A stretch of DNA of 64,000 nt from Sanderia malayensis (GCA_013076295.1 RQOL01000729.1:3472001-3536000); one strand, 5' to 3'. Numbered from the stretch's first letter, positions 35,111 through 46,181 are shown. Translations and numbers: made by a program. The notes: generated by a model not told the origin, from the letters alone.

Positions 35111-35274
35111 TTTCACGCAAAATAATAAACTCACTAGTCTAGAAAGCAGCCACTCTGTTGAGAGCGACAAGTCAGTTTGGGGAGCGAACAAACCGAGACT
35201 GTGTAGTAAGTCTATGTAAAGGGCGGGAATGTAAAGTAAAAAGCAAAGTAAAGTAAAGTAAAAAGCAAGGATAG

Positions 35275-35552
35275 CAACAACAGCAACACTATTTGCATGC
35301 TGCAAGGCTGCAACACCCACTCTGTATGCAGCAGGCCTCATTTTGTGTGCTGCAACAGAACTTTGTATGCAGCAAATCTGAATTTGTATGCTGCAGCACC
35401 CACTTTGTATGCAGCAAATTAAATTTGTGTGCAGCAACCTTGAATTTGTGCATGGAAAGTAAATTTGTACGCGATTTTTGATTTTGTGTGCTGCAACCTG
35501 ATTTTGTGTGCGCCGAACTTAGCAAATGCTGCATGTCCCCTGTGGCCCATCG
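35275..35552. repeat. right TIR of the HECT/integrase element
   Basis: Reverse complement of 32481-32785 minus one ~42-bp unit. Ends GGGGACATGCAGC... on the complementary strand, next to TA at 35553-35554. Confidence 0.75.
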
Positions 35553-36289
35553 TACTTTTTTGCTCTATTTTGTATGATTGATGGTTTGGATTTCAGTGAC
35601 CCCCAAAAACAGTATATTTTAGATTTTTATGTCTGCAAGTTGAGATTTATTGCTTAGCCGTGAACGCTGGTCTTTTTTTGATTCACACAACAACAACACG
35701 CCATATTGTTGCTTCCCCTTCTCTTTGCTTTGCCAAGAAAAATTTTTGTATTTCGTTGTTACCATTATATATTTTGCAAAGTTTTGAGAGTATTGTGTGT
35801 ATTTCTCAAAAAATAGAAATTCTTGACATTTTCTTAACATACGCGTCATTTGTGTAAATTTGAAAATGGACAACCTTGCCACTGTTTCATGAACATTCAG
35901 TCCCAAATCAAATAGAAATATTTTATTTTTTATACTGTTTGTTATCTTTTTATAAATTTTAAGTTGAGATCTTTGTTGCTGAGTCAAAACATTTAGTTTT
36001 GCTGAAATTTCCAACCTTAGCTTTCTTATTAATGAAGTTGCAAGAAGGACTCACTGTCAATAAACAATTTGCTTCAGCTTTTCACGAAATTTATTAATCT
36101 AGATATGGATTGCATGATGTTACAGGCTAACATCAAAGGAATGGCGCTACAGACTGGCACCAAAAATCTAATGTCAAAATACTTGCTTATTATTTTCCTT
36201 TGAAATCTTATAACGGTTTCTATGACACATTAATCTCACTATTTCATACATTATTGTTGCAATGGCTTCAAATTTGGATATTACCGTTT
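35553..36289. other. AT-rich intergenic DNA
   Basis: No coding sequence recognised. A stretch with TTTAGAACTTAAAATT-like low-complexity composition. Short open frames lack motifs. Confidence 0.45.
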
Positions 36290-38422
36290 TTGAGGAAGAA
36301 CATCTGATTTTGAGACATTTGATGGCCAGTTTTTGAAAATGTTGCTTGGTTCATTTCACCAAGGTGATTCTAGACTTGGTCAAAGAGCTGGACTAATGTC
36401 AATAATTTTGAATTTCACCAAGCAAATCTCATATTGGAGAAGTGATGATTTAGATAATATATTAGTAAAGGGTGACATGTTATATAGAACTCTGAATGTA
36501 CATAGATATCTTTCTGTACCTGATATTCCAAGTACTATTAACTTAAGCCTGCCGCACACTAGAGCTTGCTGCTGAGCTGATTGTCATTCGTGGCGGAGAG
36601 CTTAGCAGGAAACTCCAGTGTGCGCTGGACGTTTTGCGAGAATTCTGTCACTCGTGCCAGATGACACCAATATTCAACATGTTGAATAATTTTGGTCTCG
36701 AATGACACTTTCCTCTGTGTGTGCGGCGAACTGAAGCAGCAAGCTTACGATATCTGCTCCAAAGCGCATGCGTTTAAGTGGCAACGTGATCGCATTTGAA
36801 GACAAAATGGCCGAACAGCAAAGCGACATGATCAGTGAATGAATATTAGAAGATTCAGAAGATTCACAAAGCAATGAATTTGATCTAGAAGATTCGGACA
36901 GCGAAGAAGTTCTCCTTTTTCTTTTGCATTTGCTGATGAGACGAGCTCGTACACGTTTACAAATCGCCAATCGAAAAAGGAGAACTTCTTCGTTACAGTC
37001 GTCGCTGTCTGAATCTTCAAGATCAAATTCATTGCTTTCTGAATCTTCTGAATCCTCTAACATTCATGTCGCTTTGTTGTTCGGCCATTTTGTCTTCAAA
37101 TGCGATTACGTTGTCCATTTAAGCGCATGCGCTTTGGGGCACATATCGTAAGCTTGCTGCTTCAGTTCGCCGCACACACAGAGGAAAGTGTCATTCGAGA
37201 CCAAAATTATTCAACATGTTGAATATTGGTGTCATCTGGCGCGAGTGACAAAATTCTCGCAAAACGTCCAGCGCACACTGGAGTTTCCTGCTAAGCTCTC
37301 CGCCACGAATGACAATCAGCTCAGCAGCAAGCTCTAGTGTGCGGCAGGCTTTATATGACACACATATAAACATGGATTTGTTGTCTAACACCAGTGGAAT
37401 TATTTGTTCTCAGCTTCCTTTGCAATTACATACTTGCTTTTGCCAAGTTGTATTTATGATGGATGTCTATTTTTCATGAAAGGCAATTGTTTTTCATTAT
37501 TTTTTAAAAAAATGTTCGCTTACCTCTTTGACCCTCATATTGGGGTTAGTTTGGTGAACCTGCAGGTAACGGATGTTCTGTGCTAATAAAATTTAAAAAT
37601 TTGAAATAGGCAGAAAAGTATATTATGAGGACATTTAGCATTACAAACTCATATACGGATGTTGTATTTGAGATTCAGTTTGTTAAAGTTTGTTCTTTGA
37701 ATGTGAAAGAACTCCATGTAATTATAATTGATGAAATTTTGATTGCAGGAAATGTACTCATCACACATATTCATCAAAGGCTAATTGAAATTTTTGGTTG
37801 CATTAGTGAAGTACCATTTGCAAATTCAATCAATAATTGCTGTTGGTGACTTTTCAAAGCTTGAAATATCATGAAACCCATTTTTTTGTCAATTTAATGA
37901 CGCATTGAGAAACCTATCACACTTGTAGCATTTCTTTAGAATGGGAGAATTAGTAGAGACAGTTCGACAGAAGAATGCTGCTGCTTTTGTCGACGTGTTA
38001 AAAAGAGCTAGGCTGCTCTAAATAAAAATGATGAAGAAATGTTGAAGTTGAACATTATTCTGAGAAATGATTTTAATTATCCATGGAATGTCTTGCACAC
38101 CTTTGCTGAAGCTTCTCCTGCTTACAAACACAACATTTTGATGCTCAGTTTAAATCACAATAAAACATACAATATTCGGCTCCTTGGTAAAATTCTTAAC
38201 AATGCTCCATAGCATGAGACTGATAGAGTTATGATTGCTAAGCAAAGTGAAACTTGTGGATTAGCATTAAATCTTTTATTTAAACTTGATGCACGTGTCA
38301 TGTTGACAAATAACATTGATAATTCTGACAGACTGATAAATGGACAAATGGGTACTGTTAAGAAAGCTCACTTTGCAAGAACTGGAAAAATAGATAAGAG
38401 TTACCAAATTGTTACCTGTTAG
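36290..38422 (+). pseudogene. old Helentron-type relic: protease-like region plus Pif1 helicase fragments
   Basis: 36330-36545 encodes LLGSFHQGDSRLGQRAGLMS and LVKGDMLYRTLNVHRYL, like the SFHQGD peptidase-C76-type region found in Helitron-like polyproteins. The frame is interrupted by the palindrome 36546-37350. Pif1 pieces follow: HVIIIDEILIAGNVLITHIHQ (Walker B) and SIIAVGDFSKLE after a shift near 37830. At 38231-38422 LFKLDARVMLTNNIDNSDRL and INGQMGTVKKA give the late RVMLTxN...NG..G motif. Many stops separate them, so it is much more decayed than the Helentron at 21.6-30.7 kb. Confidence 0.6.
36546..37350. mobile_element. 805-bp palindromic Harbinger-type MITE with TTA duplication
   Basis: Ends AGCCTGCCGCACACTAGAGC and its complement are flanked by TTA (36543-36545 and 37351-37353), the 3-bp TWA duplication of PIF/Harbinger elements. 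The two arms are inverted copies almost to the centre (about 36930). Each arm carries an ATG and start codons for MAEQQSDM (plus strand near 36811, minus strand near 37078), followed by an acidic stretch and a basic RARTRLQIANRKRR segment. The latter resembles the start of Harbinger transposases. It is thus a self-complementary fusion of two 5' ends. It sits inside the Helentron relic. Confidence 0.8.
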
Positions 38423-38434
38423 TTTATAGTACCA

Positions 38435-39560
38435 GGGGTCATCACTCGCTTCGCTCATTCCCCCAGCCCGTCAAGTAAAAAAAGCTTCATCTGGTTGGCC
38501 CAGTTCGTGCGCTGCATTTGCTTACGCTCATGCCCCTTTCAATCCCACTTACAATGGGCTAGCACACTATGCTCGCCTGTGGTTGGCGCACTTCTTGCAC
38601 TGCATTCGCCTATGCTCATGCCCCTTTCAACACCACGTACAACAGGTTGACTCGCTGCGCTTGCCTGTCTATCTATTATCAAGAAACATAGACTGATAGG
38701 GAGCACTTCTGCGCGCTGGATTCGCTTACGCTCATGCCCCTTTCAACCCCATGTACAAAGAGTTAGCTCGCTGTGCTCGCCTGTCTATCTATTATCAAGA
38801 GACATAGACTGATATGGCGCACTTGGTGAGCTGCATTCGCTTACGCCCATGCCCCTTTCAACGCCACATACAATGGGTTAGCTTGCTGGGCTCACCTGTA
38901 GTTGGCGCACTTCGTGTGCTGCATTCGCTAACGCACATGACTCTGCCTATGCAACAGCTTGGCTCGCTCCGCTCACCTGATAACCCCGTATCATAATTTG
39001 TTTATTAAAACTTTGGGCTTGTTCACATTAGACCTAAGTGCCGCAAGCATGCCGAAGGAACAATGGCGGTCGCCTACTACAAAAATTACAACTATCTAAC
39101 TCAAAAAACAAAACAAAGCTATCACCTGTGTTCTCAATTGTTTCCTGTAAATTTCCAGAGGTCTCTGAAACAATTAGCAAGTCTTTACAAAGAAATTAAG
39201 GTCGTAAAACACTTTGAAAGGCGCCTGGTTTGGAGTTCGCGACCCGAATTTGGAAGTTTCGCCACCATAAACCGTAGTTTTTTCGTGATAGCACAATTAG
39301 CAGAATAGTTAGCGGAGTAATTCAATAATTTGGGAGAAGATCGAAAAACAAAATCCATTACCCTGGTTAAATTAATAAACTAAACACTCAGTGTGAATTT
39401 CATTGCCATATACCCACATACAAAAAAGCCTTTGCGATTACACGGTTCACTGTTTCGGCCCATTGTTTTTAGGCGTTCGACTTATTGTTTCGGGTCGAAG
39501 CTATTGTTTTTGGCAAGAAAATGCGTCATCACGTGACCTCCGCAGAATAGCAATATTAGA
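38435..39560 (+). repeat. composite satellite-bearing repeat, copy C
   Basis: The head AGGGGTCATCACTCGCTTCG at 38433 is followed by about five divergent 115-bp units to about 38985, then the body (GCCTAAGTGCCGCAAGCATG...) and the 3' module to CAATATTAGA at 39560. It lacks the microsatellite module. Copy D begins directly at 39561, giving a head-to-tail array C-D-E. Confidence 0.8.
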
Positions 39561-40467
39561 CTGGGGGTCATCACTTGCTTCGCTCGTTCGCCCCAGCCCG
39601 TCAAGTAAAAGAAGCTTAATCTGCTTGGCGCACTTCGCACCCCTTTCAACCCCACTTACAATGGGTTAGCTCGCTATGCTCGCCTGTCTATCTATTATCA
39701 AGAAATATTGGTTGATAGGGCTGTTTCAAACCATGCCAAGCTGTTTCAAATTCTTATTTCAAAAGTTAGCGATGGTCATTGATGGAAAAGAGGCCAAAAT
39801 TTTTTCAATACAACATGACAACCTCGTTTCAATGGCGGATAAAGTGTTATTATTCGCAAAGAAGAACTGCGGAAATGCATCTCATTAAGAACGGACATTA
39901 ATGAAGCTCAGTAAATTTGAACAGAGAGTAAATTAATCCTACATTGTTTTGGTATATAATATATTTATTACTACATCAACGGCAATAAAGTAAGTATCAT
40001 TGATGATAGCTTCAATTATGTGCTACATACAACTATAAAAAACGTTTGGCATACAGTGTCATAAAGGAAAGCATGGGCTTTAAATTACAGCAAAAGGCGA
40101 AACAGGTCACATGAACAGCGAATACTGTGCTCGAAAATGGAGTTTGCAACACGAATTTGGAAGTTTCGCCACTGTAAACCGTAGTTTTTTCGTGATAGCA
40201 CAATTAGCAGAATAATTAGTAGAATAATTCAAAAATTCGGTAGAAAATCGAAAAACAAAACCCATTACCCTGGTTAAAATAATAAACTAAGCATTCAGTG
40301 TGAATTTCATTGCCATATATCCACATACAAAAAAGCCTTTGTGATTACACGGTTCGCCGTTTCCGCCCATTGTTTTTGGGCGTTCGACCTGTTTTTTCGG
40401 GTCGAATCTATTGTTTTTGGCAAGAAAGTGCGTCATCACGTGACCTCCGCAGAATAGTAATATTAGA
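39561..40467 (+). repeat. composite repeat, copy D, with a captured ~360-bp segment
   Basis: The head module is at 39563 and one truncated satellite unit ends at about 39720. Then comes a segment (39720-40080) not found in copies A, B, C, F or G but repeated in E, followed by the usual body from CAGCAAAAGGCGAAAC (40087) and the 3' end TATTAGA at 40467. Confidence 0.75.
39738..39888 (+). other. small conserved ORF in the captured segment (copy 1)
   Basis: Reads PSCFKFLFQKLAMVIDGKEA then KIFSIQHDNLVSMADK and a LLFAKKNCGNASH end. The duplicate at 40938-41088 differs at only two residues (Ile to Val, Val to Ala). Unknown protein; it may be a captured exon rather than a gene. Confidence 0.3.
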
Positions 40468-40571
40468 CTAGGGGTCATCACTCTCTTTGCTCGTTCGCCC
40501 CAGTCCATCAAGTAAAAAAAGCTTAATCTGGTTGGCGCGCTTCGCGCGCTGCATTCGCTCCCGCTCATGCC

Positions 40572-40760
40572 CATACATACATACATACATACATACATAC
40601 ATACATACATACATACATACATACATACATACATACATACATACATACATACATACATACATACATACATACATACATACATACATACATACATACATAC
40701 ATACATACATACATACATACATACATACATACATAAATACATACATACATACAAACATAC
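40572..40760 (+). repeat. (ACAT)n microsatellite
   Basis: About 47 nearly perfect ACAT units with one ACAA interruption cluster near the end. All long open frames over it (Tyr-Ile-His-Thr or Cys-Met-Tyr-Val repeats) are artefacts. Confidence 0.95.
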
Positions 40761-40937
40761 AGGTGTCTTCGCTCGCATTCGCTCGCTCGCCACAGCCCGT
40801 CAAGTAAAAAAAAGCTTAGTCTGGTTGGCGCACTTCGCACCCCTTTCAACCCCACTTACAATGGGTTAGCTGGCTATGCTCGCCTGTCTATCTATTATCA
40901 AGAAATATTGGTTGATAGGGCTGTTTCAAACCAAGCC

Positions 40938-41088
40938 AAGCTGTTTCAAATTCTTATTTCAAAAGTTAGCGATGGTCATTGATGGAAAAGAGGCCAAAAT
41001 TTTTTCAGTACAACATGACAACCTCGTTTCAATGGCGGATAAAGCGCTATTATTCGCAAAGAAGAACTGCGGAAATGCATCTCATTAA
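40938..41088 (+). other. small conserved ORF in the captured segment (copy 2)
   Basis: Second copy of the ORF at 39738, offset by 1,200 bp. Two amino-acid changes and no stop. Unknown function. Confidence 0.3.
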
Positions 41089-41290
41089 GAACGGACATTA
41101 ATGAAGCTCAGTAAATTTGAACAGAGAGTAAATTAATCCTACATTGTTTTGGTATAAAATATATTTATTAGTACATCAACGGCAATAAAGTATCATTGAT
41201 GATAGCCTCAATTATGTGCTACACACAACTATAAAAAACGTTTGGCATAAAGTGTCATAAAGGAAAGCATGGGCTTTAAAATGCACGAAA

Positions 41291-42151
41291 AAATGTACAC
41301 AAACTTCTAATGTCCATTTAACGTTCATGATTTATAAATCGATAGTGAACATCAATGAGAGAAAATTTGTCCCATCTGTAGATTGTATTGATGTCTTCAT
41401 TCATCATGTGGAGTGTCCGGTGATGTTGACAGCATTGTTCAACAGGAATTCACACTCTTGTCGCACATATCAAAGATACGTCTGTCTATTTGTCTTGTTC
41501 ATCGTGCGTTCTCACAATTACGTTTGGGCATAGTAAAAAGAAGAGATTGCTGGTTACATTAGTTTAAAGCTCGAACACCAACTTCAAGGGGTAACCTTTG
41601 TTCGAGGTTTCCTTATTCATGAGAACTGCAATTTAAGTTTGGTATATTACATAATAAGGGGTCAGCTATATTGTTATAATAAATAAGGAGATCAGAGGAG
41701 GGTAATCCAATGCTAATTCTTGTTAAAACAACTATGGTTAATGGAGAGATTGCAGTTTTCACAGAGAAAACTGCAAAAGCCATAGTCCCATAGGCACTAT
41801 CGGAGAGCATGGCAAAGCATATCTCTTCTGATACGGGTGCTACCGAGGACCCAGATCGTGTTGTTGCTGTTGGCGAACACCCCTGGACACTGGAGTGTTG
41901 CGAAAGTGTCTGGATCGTTCTTGGCGGATCTTATTGACTGGAGTGGCGTGGCAAACAAGCAATGTTCAAAGCTTTTAACGGCTTTGCTTTCTGAGTGTTG
42001 TGCTGATATCACAACAGGGAACATCACACTGTAGTGCAATGCCGATCTGCTAGAACCACAATCTGAGCCCCGTAATTTGTGTATGTGCATTTTGGTAGAC
42101 TGACACCCTCTGTGAGCAACGCAATTTATGCTCAAAAGTTTGTGAAGACCT
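41291..42151. other. 3' flank of the canonical Helitron, with a hairpin
   Basis: No coding sequence recognised. A perfect 10-bp stem TTGCAGTTTT / AAAACTGCAA with a 7-base loop lies at 41750-41776. Helitron 3' ends have a hairpin just before CTRR; no CTRR follows at the expected distance on the minus strand, so this is only a candidate. Confidence 0.35.
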
Positions 42152-43718
42152 TTACAGGACCTCTTGGAAGACAATGTTTTTTGTCTTCCTGTGTGTTTCC
42201 TCTGGGAGGAATACTTTGAGCCCGTCATATGATGTTGCTCTGGACATGGCCACATATAACTGACCATGTGTGAACACGGGCTCAGGTAAATACAAACCAA
42301 CATACCTGAGAGATTGTCCCTGTGCCTTGTTGATAGTAAGGCAGTATGCTAGTCTGACTGGAAATTGCCGTCGCTTGATGTTGAACAGCATCTCCGTGTC
42401 TTGTGTTGACAATGTTATTCTGGGAATCATGACCTGCTGGCCTCTGTGTTCCTTCGTGATGATCTCTGCTGTGATCACGTTACGTCGGAGATGGCGTACA
42501 ATAAGTCTTGTGCCATTGCAAAGACCTTTCTTTGGATTTAGATGCCTCAGAAGAATGATTGTTGCACCAACCTATAATAAGGAATGTTCGAGATTACGAT
42601 GTGTATCATCGAAGGACCATTATTAATATTTAGTATAATATAAAGTGTAGAATTAATGTATAATTAGTACATATAGGTAAACTATACCTTGAGTTTAAGT
42701 CGATGTAATGGCATTCCGTTAGGAGTTAGATTATTGAGAAACTCAATTGGATATGCCGCCTCCTCATCTGGATCCTCTGTTATCACAACATCTGTGCTGT
42801 AGTATGTTCTGTCAGGAGTTTGTAGTCTTTCCAGAATGATGTCATTGATCTGATGTGAGAAGTCATTCTTTGGGGTAAGACAACAACGTTCTGACATGGT
42901 CACCGGATCCAGCATGAGGCGCGACTGTGGTGTATTAGGCTGGGGATATATGAAGTTGAGCATTTCCTCTTGCGAAGATGTGCATATTTGATGTGGCAAA
43001 GTGATATTGTCAAGTGCATCATGTGGTTCTTGTTTGCTGCCGAGTCTTAGGAGCCATTCTGAGAATTCTCTGTAAGATTCATCTTGAACAGCTCTCATGT
43101 TTGTGTGCAGGCGATGTTGTTGAAACTGTGCCCACAAATCACTGATTTCATATGATTTAGGACTCTCTGATACGATTTTCTCCCTTCCTGCTCTGGGGAC
43201 AACAGGTAACACCTGTCTGAAATCGCCACCAAGTAACATGAATTTGCCACCAAATGGCTTGTCAACTCTTGTGATATCCCGAAGCAGTCGGTCAACTGCT
43301 TGTAATGCCAATGCTGGTATCATTGAAGCTTCATCCCATATGAACAGGGTTGTTTCACGCAACACTTGTGCTCTTCGGCTCTGTCTCTTGACATTGCATG
43401 TTGATTCCAGCTTCAGTGGTATTGGAATTTGGAATTGCGAATGCGATGTTCTACCATCAATAAGCAGTGTAGCTGCAATTCCTGACCAAGCCATGCACTG
43501 AACTTTGTGCCCAGATGCATGAAGATTACGAACCAACGTGTTGTAGAGAAATGTTTTCCCTGTACCTGCTGGTCCGTCGAGAAAGTGACAGTTTTGTTCT
43601 GATTGCGTCTCAATTGCTTGAACAATGGCTGTGTAAACAACTTGTTGTTCTGGATTCAATGCAGCGCGCATTTGTTCTCCTTGCTCTCTTTCGTTTTCAA
43701 CATCCATGTGATCTTCCT
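42152..43718 (-). CDS. canonical Helitron Pif1-type helicase exons (exons 4-5)
   Basis: Exon 4 (43718-42688) has LNPEQQVVYTAIVQAIE, Walker A FLDGPAGTGKTFLYNTLV, SGIAATLLIDGRTSHSQF, Walker B LFIWDEASMIPALALQAVD and GGDFRQVLPVVPRAGRE. A 116-bp GT-AG intron (42687-42572) joins in phase 0 to exon 5 (42571-42152). Exon 5 has GATIILLRHLNPKKGLCNGT, RLAYCLTINKAQGQSLRYVG and GQLYVAMSRATSYDGLKVF (motifs V and VI). No endonuclease follows, so this is a Rep-Hel Helitron distinct from the Helentron at 21.6-30.7 kb. All helicase motifs are present and the frame is open throughout. Confidence 0.85.
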
Positions 43719-43813
43719 CTGAAAACATAAACAACAGTTTCATTTGGGATAAATAGAAGTATATGTTGGCTAAACTATTATAGTGAATATCATGACATTA
43801 AATTGTAAATCAC

Positions 43814-46181
43814 CTTGCTCTGGAATGACAAAGTCGGCCGGTAGCTGAGGAAGGTGATCGTAATTCGTGATGGAAAAACCATGAACCTTCAAATTGTTGT
43901 CTATATCATGTAGACACTGATACATGTGTCTGTCTTGGAAGGTTATGTCTGGATTGTTGAGTTGATCACGTCTGACAAAGTCTTCACTCATTGCTACTTT
44001 GAAGGCGTTGAGGAGTGTTCTGATGTCTGATGGCGTTTGAAAGAGTAGCAATGATGCAAACAACTGTCTGAGTTGTGAAGGCATTTTGAAGATGACAGCT
44101 TCATCAAGACAACGTGTGACTTCGGCATCATCTTCTAGTAGCCCTAGAGCTAATGCTGCATCTTTGAAGGAATCACATAGATTACCTTCTACTGTACGAA
44201 CGTCTTCAAATGAAGTAGCTCCTCGTTGATGCAATAGCAAAAGTCTGAGTGCAAACTTTTGCTCGCAGGGTCTGGGCTGCACTTGATTTACTCTACCAAT
44301 GAGTGGCATTGTTCTTTGTTGTCTGGCTGTCCATGTTTTTGAACGCTCCTGGAAGACATAGTGCTCTGGTATCTCATGGTAGAGGTACTGATGTGCAGGT
44401 GGATCTTGCTGGTTGAGTTCAAACCATGCTGTAAGTGTTGTTCTGTCACCAATGTTGTTGAGCCTTTGTTCGTCATCATTGTCACGAAAGATGACTTGTT
44501 GCTCAAATGGTAGATGAACAGAAAGCCGTTTGACTATGTGGCTTTTGTCGTGCATGGGGAACTGCATAAGCCGATAGACAGCTTCATGTGGTCCAAAATA
44601 TCTTGCATTGATGTATTGGCGCACCTCATCGTGTTCAATGTCTTGAGGTACTTGCTGTTGATTTTCCTCAAGAATTTCAGCATGTGCCATATCATGTCCT
44701 TTGTGGATATATTTGAAAATGTACTTGACACTTTTTACTGTACTGCATATTTCCACGTTTATATGACACTGATATTTGATGAGTAGGTGTCTGTTGTGTG
44801 GCACTACCCAAGAATCATCCAAAATGCGGTCATTCACATTCACTGGATGAAGACAGCGTCGTCTGTAGAGAGGACACAGAATAGACATAATACAGAAGGC
44901 CAACTCAAGCATTTTCGATGGTCACGCATGTAAGCGAGGCTAAGGACTCCAAAACACGTGTTGTGTTATATGCTAAGTACAATAAATCAAAAAAACACAA
45001 TAATCATGCCTTCATTTTGTTATTCCGTGTATCAGTGAAAGTTTCTTCACTTGTATGTAACGCTCTTTTAGTTACATTCACCCACAACACCCGCTTTCCC
45101 TACCACTGCATTTGGTCACTATCCGCCATTAAACATAGGCCTATTCTCTTTTCCTATTCTTCGCCCACTGTTCGGCCACTGGTGATATGAAAACGAGTTT
45201 AAGGACTCCACAAAATCCATGACCATGAGCTTCAAAGGATACCGACACGAGTTGGCCTTCTGTATATCTCTATTCTGTGGAGAGGATAGCCGTTGACATT
45301 GATTTGAGTTTCAGCAACTTGCTCTTTCGGAAAGTGCTTTTTGCATTTGTTATTTTCCATGCACACGCACTGAGGATTTAAAACTCCACAGGGTCCATGT
45401 GTCATGTGTTTTAGGACCAATTTGTGGTATCTTGCATCCTTTGGATCCGGTATCTCTGCTGATATGAGTTCATCTACCTGACAATGGACATGATAATTAG
45501 CAATTATTATGGAGATCATATACAGAATAGTTGTAGCGCGTGTACATCCGTAATTCAGACAGGTCGACTTACGACTATTCATACACAAGACGCCAAAGCC
45601 GTCTTGTCTGTATAAATAGTATTCGGATAGGGTTAGTTTGGTACGACGGTTACGATTGTTATGGTGTTCTCCCGCTACGTGTGCTGTGGGCAATCGTTGA
45701 AGGTCCAAACTGTAACCTCTATGACCATGAAAGAATATCAATGGGTACGTGAGAGGATCGGCCATTGGACTGGTTACGTAAATCTTCATGAGATCTCCGC
45801 GTCTTGTTTGAATTTGCAATTCTCTATCATCAGGATTTGGTGCACCTCCATTTTGTACAGTATATATAGCTGCAATTTCTCTGGCAGTTGGATTATCGTA
45901 TCTGCGATCTTGCTGTGGGCTACCTGTGATGATCATTTTGAATGTCGGAACAGGCTGATTGTTTGCAATAGCTTGCTGCCGCTGTTCCTCCAATATTTCA
46001 CCCATGCTTCGATAATGTTGTGCAAATCGATTGACTGCCATTAATTTATTCTGTAGAAGTGGAACAATGTCCAAATCAAGACGTCGTTCTTTTGCAATGT
46101 TTTGCCGTTCCTGCAATGCTTGTTGCGTATCCATGATGTAGAGTTCTGCATATTTTCTGGATCTGTCTGTTTCTGTTACAC
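43814..46181 (-). pseudogene. canonical Helitron Rep region, HUH exon missing
   Basis: Exon 2 (46181-45573) starts VTETDRSRKYAELYIMDTQ, continues with LDIVPLLQNKLMAVNRFAQ and FKMIITGSPQQDRRYDNPTA and the GHRGYSLDLQ segment, and ends at a strong donor GTAAGT. The next exon starts at 45477 (VDELISAEIPDPKDARYHKL, MTHGPCG). It is split by a 405-bp MITE after NGYPL, resumes as YRRRCLHPVNVN, reaches the tyrosine motif CSTVKSVKYIFKYIHKGHD and ends at 43814. The roughly 150 residues with the HUH motif that normally separate exon 2 from SAEIPD are absent, and the two exon phases no longer match. That implies loss of one or more exons. A 95-bp GT-AG intron (43813-43719) links to the helicase in phase 1. 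Confidence 0.75.
44875..45279. mobile_element. 405-bp MITE in the Helitron Rep exon
   Basis: Imperfect inverted ends CACAGAATAGACATAATACA and CACAGAATAGAGATATACAG (right, complemented) continue through GAAGGCCAACTC. A 7-bp direct repeat GAGAGGA flanks it (44868-44874 and 45280-45286), the eighth base differing. Taking out the MITE and one repeat restores NGYPLYRRRC. About 250 bp of its interior recur at 58196-58440. The duplication length suggests hAT-type, not proven. Confidence 0.75.

Larger units (their letters stand above)
32481..35552. mobile_element. 3,072-bp TIR element carrying integrase-type and HECT-type genes
   Basis: The left end CGATGGCCCACAGGGGACAT and right end (its reverse complement at 35552) are flanked by TA (32479-32480 and 35553-35554). 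The inverted repeats extend about 280-310 bp and are packed with GCAGCACACAAAAT / GCTGCATACAAAG motifs in ~42-bp tandem units. Just inside the left repeat a plus-strand gene begins (integrase-type, 32881). Just inside the right repeat a minus-strand gene begins (HECT-type, 35110). Both are cut near 33.1 kb, where an internal deletion joins their 3' remnants. The copy is non-autonomous. Confidence 0.75.
40468..41290 (+). repeat. composite repeat, copy E (3'-truncated) with long (ACAT)n
   Basis: The head at 40468-40570 runs straight into (ACAT)n, then a second head-like block CGCTCGCCACAGCCCGTCAA (40783) and the segment 40788-41280, which repeats 39588-40080 at an offset of 1,200 bp with few differences. 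The body and 3' module are missing. This looks like a 1.2-kb tandem duplication inside the C-D-E array. Confidence 0.75.

Noticed and set aside
40287..40869. Long open frames of Tyr-Ile-His-Thr or Met-Tyr-Val-Cys repeats
   Set aside because: They are the direct translation of the (ACAT)n microsatellite in several frames on both strands.
41750..41776. 10-bp hairpin as the Helitron 3' terminus
   Set aside because: No CTRR sequence follows at the usual 5-12 bases on the minus strand, so it stays an unproven candidate.
41797..42303. 168-codon minus-strand frame overlapping the Helitron 3' end
   Set aside because: It overlaps the helicase exon in another frame, and the rest has no motif.
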